Origin: Flavobacteriaceae bacterium
GTDB taxonomy: Bacteria; Bacteroidota; Bacteroidia; Flavobacteriales; Flavobacteriaceae
Length of the DNA stretch: 5,765 nt
NCBI GenBank assembly: GCA_016649785.1
Contig: JAENXB010000185.1
Coordinates: forward strand, 1 to 5,765
Reading direction: 5' to 3'
A model generated the notes under the pieces. It was given only the letters and a program-made list of their open reading frames with translations, made no database searches and was not told where the DNA came from. Numbering within the stretch: position 1 is the stretch's first letter; each line of letters opens with the position of its first letter. A program made the position numbers and the translations under genes. Below are positions 1 to 5,765 of this stretch, in pieces.

Positions 1-1
1 T

Positions 2-208
2 ATAGGTTTGATAAGTTGTTTTATAGGAATGTTGACAGATTCAAGGAGTTTCTTGTCTTTTCCAAGGCACGAATATTTCAGAAGAATTTTGTGTAATTTG
101 TTCGGAGAGGAAATGGAATCCGGGGAATTGCCGAATGATATGGATTTGATTGGGAAGGTTATTTCCGATATCAGTTATAACAATGCAAAAGAGTATTTCA
201 AATTTTAA
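2..208 (+). CDS. uxaC: Uronate isomerase (glucuronate/galacturonate isomerase), C-terminal fragment
   Basis: This is the last 68 codons of uronate isomerase, cut by the left edge of the window; the reading frame is open from base 2 to the TAA at 206-208. UxaC is a cytoplasmic metal-dependent amidohydrolase-fold enzyme that converts D-glucuronate to D-fructuronate and D-galacturonate to D-tagaturonate, the first step of the isomerase pathway. The fragment carries the strongly conserved C-terminal block GMLTDSRSFLSFPRHEYFRR followed by ILCNLFGE, then an end with ISYNNAKEYF. As I recall it, the E. coli enzyme ends in closely similar text (SRSFLSY, RHEYFRRILC, NNARDYF). The family is about 470 residues long, so roughly 400 residues lie upstream. 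The TTG at position 8 is an internal Leu codon, not a start. The gene ends 25 bp before kdgK, so it is probably in the same operon. The active-site metal ligands are outside the window and cannot be checked. Confidence 0.93.
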   Translation: MGLISCFIGMLTDSRSFLSFPRHEYFRRILCNLFGEEMESGELPNDMDLIGKVISDISYNNAKEYFKF

Positions 209-233
209 ATCGAACCATCAATAAAAATATACA

Positions 234-1274
234 ATGAAAAAAGTAGTAACCTTTGGAGAGATCATGTTGAGATTATCACCTCCGGGATTTTTGAGATTTT
301 CCCAAACAAATAATTTTGATGTTGTTTATGGCGGAGGAGAATCCAACGTTGCTGTATCCCTTGCGAACTATGGTGTACCTGTTGATTTTATAACGCGTTT
401 ACCGAAAAATGATATAGGGGAATGTGCGATGATGGAGATGCGCAAAAGAGGCGTTGGGGTTGATCAAATAGTATATGGTGGTGACCGCTTGGGAATCTAT
501 TTTTTAGAAACCGGAGCGGTATCAAGAGGAAGTAAAGTTGTGTATGATAGAGCTCATTCTTCCATTGCCGAGATTAAATCGGGAATGATCGACTGGGAAC
601 AGGTATTTAAAGGAGTGGAATGGTTTCATTGGACGGGTATTACCCCTGCAATCTCTCAAGGAGCGGCCGATGTTTGTTTAGAGTCAGTAAAAATGGCCAG
701 CAAATTAGGGATTACCATTTCCACCGATTTAAATTATCGGGCAAAACTTTGGAAATACGGTGTAGAGCCGGAAGCCATTATGACCGAATTGACATCCTAC
801 TGTGATGTTATTTTAGGAAATGAAGAAGATGCTGAAAAACACTTCGGGATCAAACCTGAAGGTTTGGATATTACAACCCAGGGACACGATGTAAAAGCCG
901 AAGCTTTCTTATCGGTTTGTCAGCAAATGATGGAGAAATTTCCACGGGCCAAAAAAGTAATTACCACATTGAGAGGTTCAATTTCTGCGTCCCACAATAC
1001 CTGGGCGGGGGTTTTATACGATGGAAAAACAATGTTCCAATCTCCACAATACCAAATTACGGATATTGTAGATAGAGTTGGTGGAGGAGATTCATTTATG
1101 GGAGGCTTGATCTACGGATTGTTGCAATATCCTGAAGACGATCAAAATGCCCTGAATTTCGCGGTAGCGGCATCTTGTTTAAAACACACCATTAAAGGCG
1201 ATGCAAACCTGGTAACAGTAGATGAAGTACAAAAATTAATGGGAGGAGATTCCTCTGGCAGGGTTGCAAGATAA
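234..1274 (+). CDS. kdgK: 2-dehydro-3-deoxygluconate kinase (PfkB/ribokinase family)
   Basis: KdgK is a cytoplasmic kinase that phosphorylates 2-keto-3-deoxygluconate (KDG) with ATP to give KDPG, the substrate of the aldolase encoded two genes on. The 346-residue protein is the usual PfkB-family size. The N-terminus reads VVTFGEIMLRLSPPG, typical of KDG kinases. A glycine-rich substrate-binding stretch GGGESNVA lies at residues 33-40. NYRAKLW at 167-173 matches the conserved NxRxxLW of KDG kinases. The second PfkB signature is DRVGGGDSFMGG at 280-291, with the expected catalytic base Asp286 inside GGGDSF. The protein ends with GGDSSGRVAR, which I recall as a recurrent tail in flavobacterial KdgK proteins. 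The ATG at 234 is chosen because it begins the conserved first strand; no Shine-Dalgarno motif precedes it, only A/T-rich sequence. Other PfkB sugar kinases are possible from fold alone, but the uxaC and kdgA neighbours make KDG the clear substrate. Confidence 0.95.
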   Translation: MKKVVTFGEIMLRLSPPGFLRFSQTNNFDVVYGGGESNVAVSLANYGVPVDFITRLPKNDIGECAMMEMRKRGVGVDQIVYGGDRLGIYFLETGAVSRGSKVVYDRAHSSIAEIKSGMIDWEQVFKGVEWFHWTGITPAISQGAADVCLESVKMASKLGITISTDLNYRAKLWKYGVEPEAIMTELTSYCDVILGNEEDAEKHFGIKPEGLDITTQGHDVKAEAFLSVCQQMMEKFPRAKKVITTLRGSISASHNTWAGVLYDGKTMFQSPQYQITDIVDRVGGGDSFMGGLIYGLLQYPEDDQNALNFAVAASCLKHTIKGDANLVTVDEVQKLMGGDSSGRVAR

Positions 1275-1293
1275 TCTCTGAAACAATTAAAAA

Positions 1294-2520
1294 ATGTCAG
1301 TTAAAAAAACCATCCTAATTATATGCGGAGGAGGCCCTGCCCCCGGGATCAATTCAGTGATAAGCACTGTTGCGAAAGTATTTTTAAATGATGGTTATCG
1401 GGTTTTAGGGTTACATGAAGGTTTTAAGGGATTGTTTAGTGAGCAGCCGGAAATAAAGGAGATCGATTTTGCCCTGGCAGATACAATTTTCAGCAGGGGA
1501 GGTTCCACCCTAATCATGAGCCGGTTTAAACCTGGTACCGAAAAACTGAACACTAAACTTTTTTTAGAAAATAATGTAAAATTACTGGTGAGCATTGGGG
1601 GAGATGATACCGCCTCAACCGCCAACAGGATTACCGCATATTTACAGCAGGAAAATATTTTTATTTCCAATATTCATGTTCCGAAAACGATTGATAACGA
1701 TTTGCCTTTACCCGACCGTAACCCGACTTTTGGGTTTCATTCCGCAAAGGATGAAGGAGTTCGCATAGGAAATACTACCTATGAAGATGCCCGCACCAGT
1801 CAAAACTGGTTTGTGATGTCTGCCATGGGAAGGTCTGCAGGGCATTTGGCCTTTGGGATTGCGACCAGTTGTCATTTTCCAATGATGGTTATCCCTGAAA
1901 TGTTCGGGAATATCAATATCACCTTGGACAAAGTCGTCCGTTTGGTGATTTCATCAATTGTAAAAAGAAAAATTGAAAACATTCAGTACGGGGTTGCCAT
2001 GATAAGTGAAGGGATCTTCCACATTATGCCAAAATCTGAATTGGATAAAATCGGCATTGAGTTCACCTATGATGCTCACGGTCATCCTGAATTGGGAAAT
2101 GTGAGTAAATCCCATATTTTGAATATGCTGGTTCAAAATAAATTGAAGGAGCTGGGAATTGACATTAAAAGCAGGCCGGTAGAATTGGGCTATGAACTTA
2201 GATGTTGCAGGCCGATAGGTTTCGATTTAACTTTATGTACCCTGTTAGGATTGGGTGTTAAAAAATTATTTGACGAAGGCAAAAGCGGGTGTTTGGTATC
2301 GGCCAATTCCAGGGGAGAAATCACCCCAATATATTTATCCGATTTGGAGGATGAACAAGGCAAAATACAACCCCGGTTGGTAGACATAGATTCCGAATTT
2401 TCAAGGCTGTGTTTTCAGAATTTGCATTATTTGGATGAAAGTGATTACGAGGCTGCAAAGAAGTATTTAACAAATCCATCGGAATACGATTTTAAAAAAA
2501 TATTAAACGAAAAACAGTAA
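1294..2520 (+). CDS. pfp: 6-phosphofructokinase, predicted pyrophosphate-dependent type
   Basis: This 408-residue protein belongs to the PfkA family (not PfkB), which interconverts fructose 6-phosphate and fructose 1,6-bisphosphate in the cytoplasm. Visible motifs in order: the phosphate-donor loop GGGPAPGIN at 12-20; IGGDDT at 101-106; the catalytic PKTIDND at 130-136 (Asp134 as the expected base); MGRSAGHLA at 178-186; IPE at 200-202; and GYELR with PIGFD at 299-311 for the sugar phosphate. Two donor-selecting positions have the PPi-type residues. Asp105 follows GGD where ATP enzymes have Gly, and Lys131 sits in PKTIDND where E. coli PfkA has Gly. The length of about 400 also fits PPi-type and related long bacterial PFKs better than the roughly 320-residue E. 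coli PfkA. The gene starts 19 bp after kdgK and ends 4 bp before kdgA, so it is locked into the uronate operon although PFK is not a step of that pathway. Family membership is firm; PPi dependence is inferred from two residues; a different sugar phosphate substrate cannot be excluded. Confidence 0.9.
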   Translation: MSVKKTILIICGGGPAPGINSVISTVAKVFLNDGYRVLGLHEGFKGLFSEQPEIKEIDFALADTIFSRGGSTLIMSRFKPGTEKLNTKLFLENNVKLLVSIGGDDTASTANRITAYLQQENIFISNIHVPKTIDNDLPLPDRNPTFGFHSAKDEGVRIGNTTYEDARTSQNWFVMSAMGRSAGHLAFGIATSCHFPMMVIPEMFGNINITLDKVVRLVISSIVKRKIENIQYGVAMISEGIFHIMPKSELDKIGIEFTYDAHGHPELGNVSKSHILNMLVQNKLKELGIDIKSRPVELGYELRCCRPIGFDLTLCTLLGLGVKKLFDEGKSGCLVSANSRGEITPIYLSDLEDEQGKIQPRLVDIDSEFSRLCFQNLHYLDESDYEAAKKYLTNPSEYDFKKILNEKQ

Positions 2521-2524
2521 AAAA

Positions 2525-3196
2525 ATGGCACAATATACAAGAATTGAAGTAGCGATAGAAATGAAAAATTCGGGGATAATCCCTGTATTTTATCACAAGG
2601 ATCTTGAAGTTTGCAAAAAAATCATCACCGCTTGTTATCAGGCCGGTGCACGTGTATTTGAATTTACCAACCGGGGTGACTTTGCCCACGAAACATTTGG
2701 GGAACTAAGTAAATATGTTACCGCTAACTTGCCGGGGATGATCCTTGGGGTTGGGTCTGTAATAGATGCGGGAACCACTTCATTATACCTTCAATTGGGG
2801 TCAAATTTCATAGTTTCACCCATTTTGAATCCCGAAATGGCCAGGGTTTGCAACCGTCGTAAAGTTGCCTGGGCACCGGGCTGTGGTTCCCTTACAGAAA
2901 TTTCGTATGCGGAAGAACTGGGGGCTGAAGTAGTAAAGATTTTTCCGGGTTCAGAAGTAGGAGGCCCTTCTTTTGTAAAAGCGATAAAAGGCCCTTTTCC
3001 CTGGACCAGCATTATGCCCACAGGCGGAGTTAGCCCAACCCTGGAAAACCTTACCGAATGGTTTGATGCGGGAGTACATTGTGTAGGAATAGGCTCTAAA
3101 ATTTTCACCAAAAAAGCCGATGGTTCATACGATTATGACCATGTAACCAAGGTTTTGAAAAATGCAATTCAAATAGTGCGAGATTTACGGGCATGA
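2525..3196 (+). CDS. kdgA: Bifunctional KDPG/KHG aldolase
   Basis: KdgA is a cytoplasmic class I (Schiff-base) aldolase that cleaves 2-keto-3-deoxy-6-phosphogluconate to pyruvate and glyceraldehyde 3-phosphate; members of the family often also act on 4-hydroxy-2-oxoglutarate. The 223-residue sequence shows the family landmarks in order: GIIPVF at 17-22; VFEFTNRG at 44-51 with the general acid/base Glu46; ILGVGSV at 73-79; FIVSPILNPE at 95-104; WAPGC at 116-120; VVKIFPGS at 136-143 with the Schiff-base Lys138; and the phosphate-binding PTGGV at 165-169, followed by GVGIGS-like text (CVGIGSKIF) near the end. It is slightly longer than the roughly 205-215 residues common in Proteobacteria, through short extensions at both ends. 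The ATG lies only 4 bp after the preceding stop in an A-rich run with no Shine-Dalgarno motif, suggesting translational coupling. Together with KdgK it completes the lower part of uronate breakdown. Confidence 0.95.
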   Translation: MAQYTRIEVAIEMKNSGIIPVFYHKDLEVCKKIITACYQAGARVFEFTNRGDFAHETFGELSKYVTANLPGMILGVGSVIDAGTTSLYLQLGSNFIVSPILNPEMARVCNRRKVAWAPGCGSLTEISYAEELGAEVVKIFPGSEVGGPSFVKAIKGPFPWTSIMPTGGVSPTLENLTEWFDAGVHCVGIGSKIFTKKADGSYDYDHVTKVLKNAIQIVRDLRA

Positions 3197-3295
3197 AATG
3201 AGGATAACGAGAATTCGATATAAAAATCAAGAATATCTGTGCGGATTACCTCCGATAGCAATTGAGGGACGTATAAAAAACAATAAAATCAACAT
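3197..3295 (+). other. 99-bp intergenic gap between metabolic genes and transporter genes
   Basis: This is the only sizeable non-coding stretch in the window. I see no hairpin followed by a T-run, so no intrinsic terminator, and no match to the Bacteroidota promoter -7 element TAnnTTTG. Two weak inverted repeats are present: GATAT/ATATC at 3217-3221 and 3233-3237 (5-bp arms, 11-nt loop) and CGGA/TCCG at 3242-3245 and 3251-3254 (4-bp arms, 5-nt loop). Both are short enough to arise by chance. The stretch just before dctP is A-rich, as for the other starts here. It may hold a weak promoter, an operator or an mRNA processing site, or simply be spacer within one transcript. Confidence 0.5.
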
Positions 3296-4288
3296 ATGAA
3301 AACCATAAACTACAAAGGCTTGTTGCTAAAAGTATTTTTAATACTGCTGCTATTTTCGTTAATGGCGTGTGGAAAAGAGAAGGATGTTACGGTTATTAAG
3401 TTAGGACATGGTTTAGATATTTCGCATTCGGTGCATAAAGCAATGGTTTTTATGGCTGATAGGCTAAATGAAAAATCAAATGGTACGGTATTAATTGATA
3501 TCTATCCAAACCAACAATTAGGATCGGAAAGAGAAAGTTTGGAATTGTTACAAATTGGTAGTTTGGGAATGACAAAGGTTTCCACTGCTGTATTGGAAAA
3601 TTTTGTCCCAAGCTTAAAAATTTTTGGATTGCCCTTCTTGTTCAGGGATAGTGAACACCGTTTTAAAGTTTTAGAAGGTGAATTAGGAGAGATATTCTTA
3701 GATGCAAGTTTGGGACAACGTTTGAAGGGATTAACCTATTATGATTCAGGAACCAGAAATTTTTATAGCAAAACTCCTATTGTTACCCCGGAGGATCTGA
3801 AAGGTTTAAAATTCCGGGTACAGGAAAGTATCACTGCTATGAATTTAGTAAAAAGTTTTGGAGGATCACCAACTCCAATAGCCTGGGGAGAGTTATATAC
3901 TGCATTGCAACAAGGTATAGTGGATGGAGCCGAAAATAACCTTCCCAGTTTTTATCTTTCCCGTCATTATGAGGTTTGTAAATATTTAATATTGGATGAA
4001 CATACGGCAATTCCCGATGAGCTACTTATAAGTACTTTGGTATGGAACAAGCTTTCTTTAAAGGAGCAACAATGGTTAAAAGAAGCAGCCATGGAATCTT
4101 CTGAATTTCAAAAGAAAATTTGGCTGGAAGCCGAGCTTGAAGCCCTTTCCGAAGTTCAAAAGGCAGGAGTGATAGTGACAAGGCCGGACAAGGATTTGTT
4201 TCGTGAAAAGGTACAATCTATGTATAAAGAATTTTTCCAAGATCCGGAAATGAAAAAGAAAATAGAAGCTATTCAAGCAGTAAAATAA
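3296..4288 (+). CDS. dctP: TRAP transporter substrate-binding lipoprotein, DctP family (probable uronate binding)
   Basis: This is the extracytoplasmic solute receptor of a tripartite ATP-independent periplasmic (TRAP) transporter; it captures an acidic substrate and hands it to the DctQ/DctM membrane pair. The 330-residue length is standard. The N-terminus has a basic start, a hydrophobic core at about residues 9-22 and a lipobox LMAC ending at Cys25, so it should be a lipid-anchored protein rather than free in the periplasm. The mature part follows the DctP pattern: IKLGHG at 34-39, YPNQQLGSERE at 70-80, GLPFLFRD at 111-118, SGTRNFYSK at 151-159, LKFRVQES at 171-178, and QQGIVDGAENN at 205-215. 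Arg174 is at the position that in this family forms the salt bridge with the substrate carboxylate; Arg154 and Asn214/Asn215 are likely further ligands. The ATG at 3296 gives a complete lipoprotein signal. The flanking uronate genes suggest glucuronate, galacturonate or a related keto-uronate as substrate; this is inferred from context, not from the sequence alone. Confidence 0.94.
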   Translation: MKTINYKGLLLKVFLILLLFSLMACGKEKDVTVIKLGHGLDISHSVHKAMVFMADRLNEKSNGTVLIDIYPNQQLGSERESLELLQIGSLGMTKVSTAVLENFVPSLKIFGLPFLFRDSEHRFKVLEGELGEIFLDASLGQRLKGLTYYDSGTRNFYSKTPIVTPEDLKGLKFRVQESITAMNLVKSFGGSPTPIAWGELYTALQQGIVDGAENNLPSFYLSRHYEVCKYLILDEHTAIPDELLISTLVWNKLSLKEQQWLKEAAMESSEFQKKIWLEAELEALSEVQKAGVIVTRPDKDLFREKVQSMYKEFFQDPEMKKKIEAIQAVK

Positions 4289-4292
4289 AATT

Positions 4293-4760
4293 ATGAAACA
4301 AAAATTGGATAAATTATTAGGTGGATTCCTGGTAATCTTATTGACCTGTATGGTGTTGGCAGTATTATGGCAGATATTTTCCCGGTATATTATCAATTCC
4401 CCCAGTTCATACACTGAGGAGTTATCCCGGTATTTATTCATCTGGATAGGAATTTTAGGGGCTGCATATGCTTCTGGTCAACAAACGCATCTTGCTATAG
4501 ATATATTCCCGCCAAAATTGAATGTCAGCAATAGAGTTAAACTGCGCAAAGGAATAAACGTTCTTATTATATTATTTTGTTTAACAGTACTGGTCGTCGG
4601 CGGTGGAAATTTAGTGTATGTCAATTATGAGTTAGGTCAATTCTCCGCAGCCTTAAACCTGCCTCTTTCCTTTGTTTATATGGTTGTTCCTTTAAGCGGG
4701 ATCCTTGTAATAATTTACAAGATTAATGAAATATTGAATTCAAAAAAATATTTGTTATGA
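4293..4760 (+). CDS. dctQ: TRAP transporter small permease subunit, DctQ family
   Basis: DctQ is the small inner-membrane subunit of the TRAP transporter, which pairs with DctM and helps form the membrane scaffold on which the binding protein docks. The 155-residue protein has the expected four hydrophobic segments, at about residues 10-31, 46-63, 88-108 and 124-144. The family signature is clear: a Trp-Gln-x-x-x-Arg-Tyr stretch (WQIFSRY, 26-32) followed by TEELSRYLFIW at 41-51 and GAAYASGQQTHLAID at 56-70, containing the conserved Glu-x-x-Arg and His. It starts 4 bp after dctP in an A-rich run and its end overlaps dctM by 4 bp, so all three transporter genes should be translated together. 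No signs of truncation. Confidence 0.93.
   Translation: MKQKLDKLLGGFLVILLTCMVLAVLWQIFSRYIINSPSSYTEELSRYLFIWIGILGAAYASGQQTHLAIDIFPPKLNVSNRVKLRKGINVLIILFCLTVLVVGGGNLVYVNYELGQFSAALNLPLSFVYMVVPLSGILVIIYKINEILNSKKYLL
4757..4760 (+). other. ATGA start-stop overlap coupling dctQ and dctM
   Basis: The bases ATGA hold the dctM start ATG (4757-4759) and the dctQ stop TGA (4758-4760). A second in-frame ATG follows at once (4760-4762), so dctM may begin at either codon, a difference of one methionine. No Shine-Dalgarno motif lies upstream; the preceding bases are an A-rich run and TTTGTT. The overlap suggests re-initiation by the terminating ribosome, which would keep the two membrane subunits in matched amounts. 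Confidence 0.75.
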
Positions 4761-5765
4761 TGTCAGAAATATTAATTTTGGTTCTCTCCTTTGTAATCCT
4801 TTTGGCTATTGGAGTGCCTGTAGCCTGGGCTATTGGAATATCAAGTTTGTTGACACTTTTGGCGTCAATAGATTCCTTGGCTGCTTTTACCACAATAGCG
4901 CAACGAATGGCAACCGGTCTGGACAGTTTTTCCTTGCTCGCAATACCGCTGTTTATTTTGGCAGGGCAAATAATGAATCAGGGGGGAATAGCGAAACGGC
5001 TCATCGACTTTGCCAAAGCACTTATGGGTGCACTTCCCGGGGGATTGATATATGTTAATGTGCTTGCGTCCATGTTATTTGGTGCTATCTCCGGTTCTGC
5101 GGTGGCTGCAACTTCGGCTATCGGCGGAATTTTGGGCCCACCTATGGAGAAAGAAGGGTACTCAAAAGAGTTTGGAGCTGCTGTAAATATCACCTCATCT
5201 ACAACGGGTTTGATTATTCCCCCATCCAATGTGCTTATTGTTTATTCATTGGCAAGTGGAGGAGTTTCTATCGCCTCTTTATTCCTGGCGGGGTACCTTC
5301 CGGGGATTCTAATGGGACTCGCGCTTATGCTTACCGCTGCTTTTTGGATAAAAAAGAAAAAATACCCTGCCGGGGAACGCAGCAGTTTTAAAAGGATTGT
5401 AGTAACCTTCCTGGATGCGCTTCCAAGTTTGTTATTGCTGGTTGTAGTAATTGGCGGAATTGTGTCCGGTATTTTTACAGCAACGGAAGCTTCAGGAATC
5501 GCGGTACTTTATACCTTGGTCTTGTCTTTTATCAACCGGGAATTAAAAATAAGTAATTTACAGAAAGTTTTTCTTGGTTCAGTTGGGACTACTGCAATAG
5601 TAATGTTGCTTATAGCAACCTCCATGAGTATGTCCTGGGTAATGTCCTATGAAAATATTCCTCAGGCAGTAAGTGATGGCTTGTTGGGCTTGAGTGATAA
5701 TATCTTCGTAATACTTCTGGTAATTAATTTATTATTGCTTTTTGTAGGAATCTTTATGGATATAA
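4757..5765 (+). CDS. dctM: TRAP transporter large permease subunit, DctM family (3' end outside window)
   Basis: DctM is the large inner-membrane subunit that carries the substrate, driven by an ion gradient (Na+ in characterised members). The frame is open with no stop for 336 codons to the right edge; full-length members are about 425-430 residues, so roughly 90 residues are missing. Nearly the whole visible protein is hydrophobic, with many predicted membrane segments and re-entrant stretches. Family landmarks: IPLFILAGQIMNQGGIAKRL at 63-82; LPGGLIYVNVLASMLFGAIS at 93-112, running into GSAVA, a serine/glycine-rich stretch of the transport core; GLIIPPSNVLIVY at 151-163; ASLFLAGYLPG at 173-183; and FTATEASG at 240-247, matching the conserved Thr-Glu-Ala motif. 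It starts within the dctQ stop codon. The order P-Q-M is the standard TRAP arrangement with Q and M as separate proteins, not a QM fusion. Confidence 0.95.
   Translation, partial: MMSEILILVLSFVILLAIGVPVAWAIGISSLLTLLASIDSLAAFTTIAQRMATGLDSFSLLAIPLFILAGQIMNQGGIAKRLIDFAKALMGALPGGLIYVNVLASMLFGAISGSAVAATSAIGGILGPPMEKEGYSKEFGAAVNITSSTTGLIIPPSNVLIVYSLASGGVSIASLFLAGYLPGILMGLALMLTAAFWIKKKKYPAGERSSFKRIVVTFLDALPSLLLLVVVIGGIVSGIFTATEASGIAVLYTLVLSFINRELKISNLQKVFLGSVGTTAIVMLLIATSMSMSWVMSYENIPQAVSDGLLGLSDNIFVILLVINLLLLFVGIFMDI

Noticed and set aside
8..208. A separate 66-residue protein starting at TTG position 8
   Set aside because: The frame is open to the window edge and the sequence is the conserved C-terminus of UxaC, so it is a truncated gene rather than a small one.
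311..318. TAATTTTG matching the Bacteroidota -7 element TAnnTTTG, with TTTG at 290-293 (17-bp spacer)
   Set aside because: It lies inside the conserved N-terminal coding part of kdgK and would start a transcript lacking the gene's start; likely chance in AT-rich DNA.
620..805. 61-codon + strand open frame inside kdgK
   Set aside because: It is out of frame with the conserved kinase and has no features of its own.
2791..3111. 106-codon open frame on the - strand within kdgA
   Set aside because: It is fully antisense to a strongly conserved aldolase, has no recognisable domain and looks like a shadow frame.
3242..3254. CGGA/TCCG hairpin as a transcription terminator after kdgA
   Set aside because: The stem has only 4 bp and no T-run follows, so it does not qualify as an intrinsic terminator.
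4076..4441. 121-codon open frame on the - strand across the dctP/dctQ junction
   Set aside because: Its Phe/Cys/His/Asn-rich, low-sense composition and its overlap with two conserved genes point to a shadow frame.
4751..4780. TTTG, 18-bp spacer, TAATTTTG resembling a Bacteroidota promoter
   Set aside because: It spans the dctQ/dctM junction and would start transcription downstream of the dctM ATG; dctM is better explained by coupling to dctQ, so chance is more likely.
4978..5229. 83-codon open frame on the - strand
   Set aside because: The + strand here encodes the conserved DctM core; the reverse frame is Ala/Pro/Ile-rich with no family features.
1..5765. A wholly new biological system, mobile element, CRISPR array or RNA gene
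   Set aside because: Nearly all of the sequence is used by seven recognisable metabolic or transport genes; I saw no repeats, transposase fragments, tRNA-like folds or defence genes.

Overview
The window is a dense, single-strand (+) catabolic cluster for hexuronic acids (glucuronate/galacturonate type), almost certainly from a member of the Bacteroidota, most likely the Flavobacteriia. Evidence for the phylum: protein sequences of flavobacterial type, moderately AT-rich DNA, and start codons preceded by A-rich stretches without a Shine-Dalgarno motif. The substrate-binding protein also carries a lipoprotein signal.

Layout, left to right: the 3' end of uronate isomerase uxaC (to 208); 2-keto-3-deoxygluconate kinase kdgK (234-1274); a phosphofructokinase with the residues typical of the pyrophosphate-dependent type (1294-2520); the KDPG/KHG aldolase kdgA (2525-3196); a 99-bp gap; then a tripartite TRAP transporter: lipoprotein binding protein dctP (3296-4288), small membrane subunit dctQ (4293-4760) and large membrane subunit dctM (4757 to beyond the right edge). 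Except for the 99-bp gap, neighbouring genes are 25 bp apart or less, and dctQ/dctM overlap by 4 bp, so the genes look co-transcribed in one or two units.

How they work together: the TRAP system would bring a uronate across the inner membrane using an ion gradient. UxaC would isomerise it to the keto form (fructuronate or tagaturonate). Two steps not seen here (reductase and dehydratase, presumably encoded outside the window) would give 2-keto-3-deoxygluconate (KDG). KdgK phosphorylates KDG to KDPG, and KdgA splits KDPG to pyruvate and glyceraldehyde 3-phosphate. The phosphofructokinase between the kinase and the aldolase is not a step of this pathway. Its predicted reversible PPi chemistry would suit making fructose 6-phosphate when the cell lives on uronates, which is the most interesting point of the window.

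I found no RNA genes, mobile elements, CRISPR arrays, convincing promoters or terminators. No wholly new system is visible: the parts are known families and the novelty, if any, lies in the embedded phosphofructokinase and its control.
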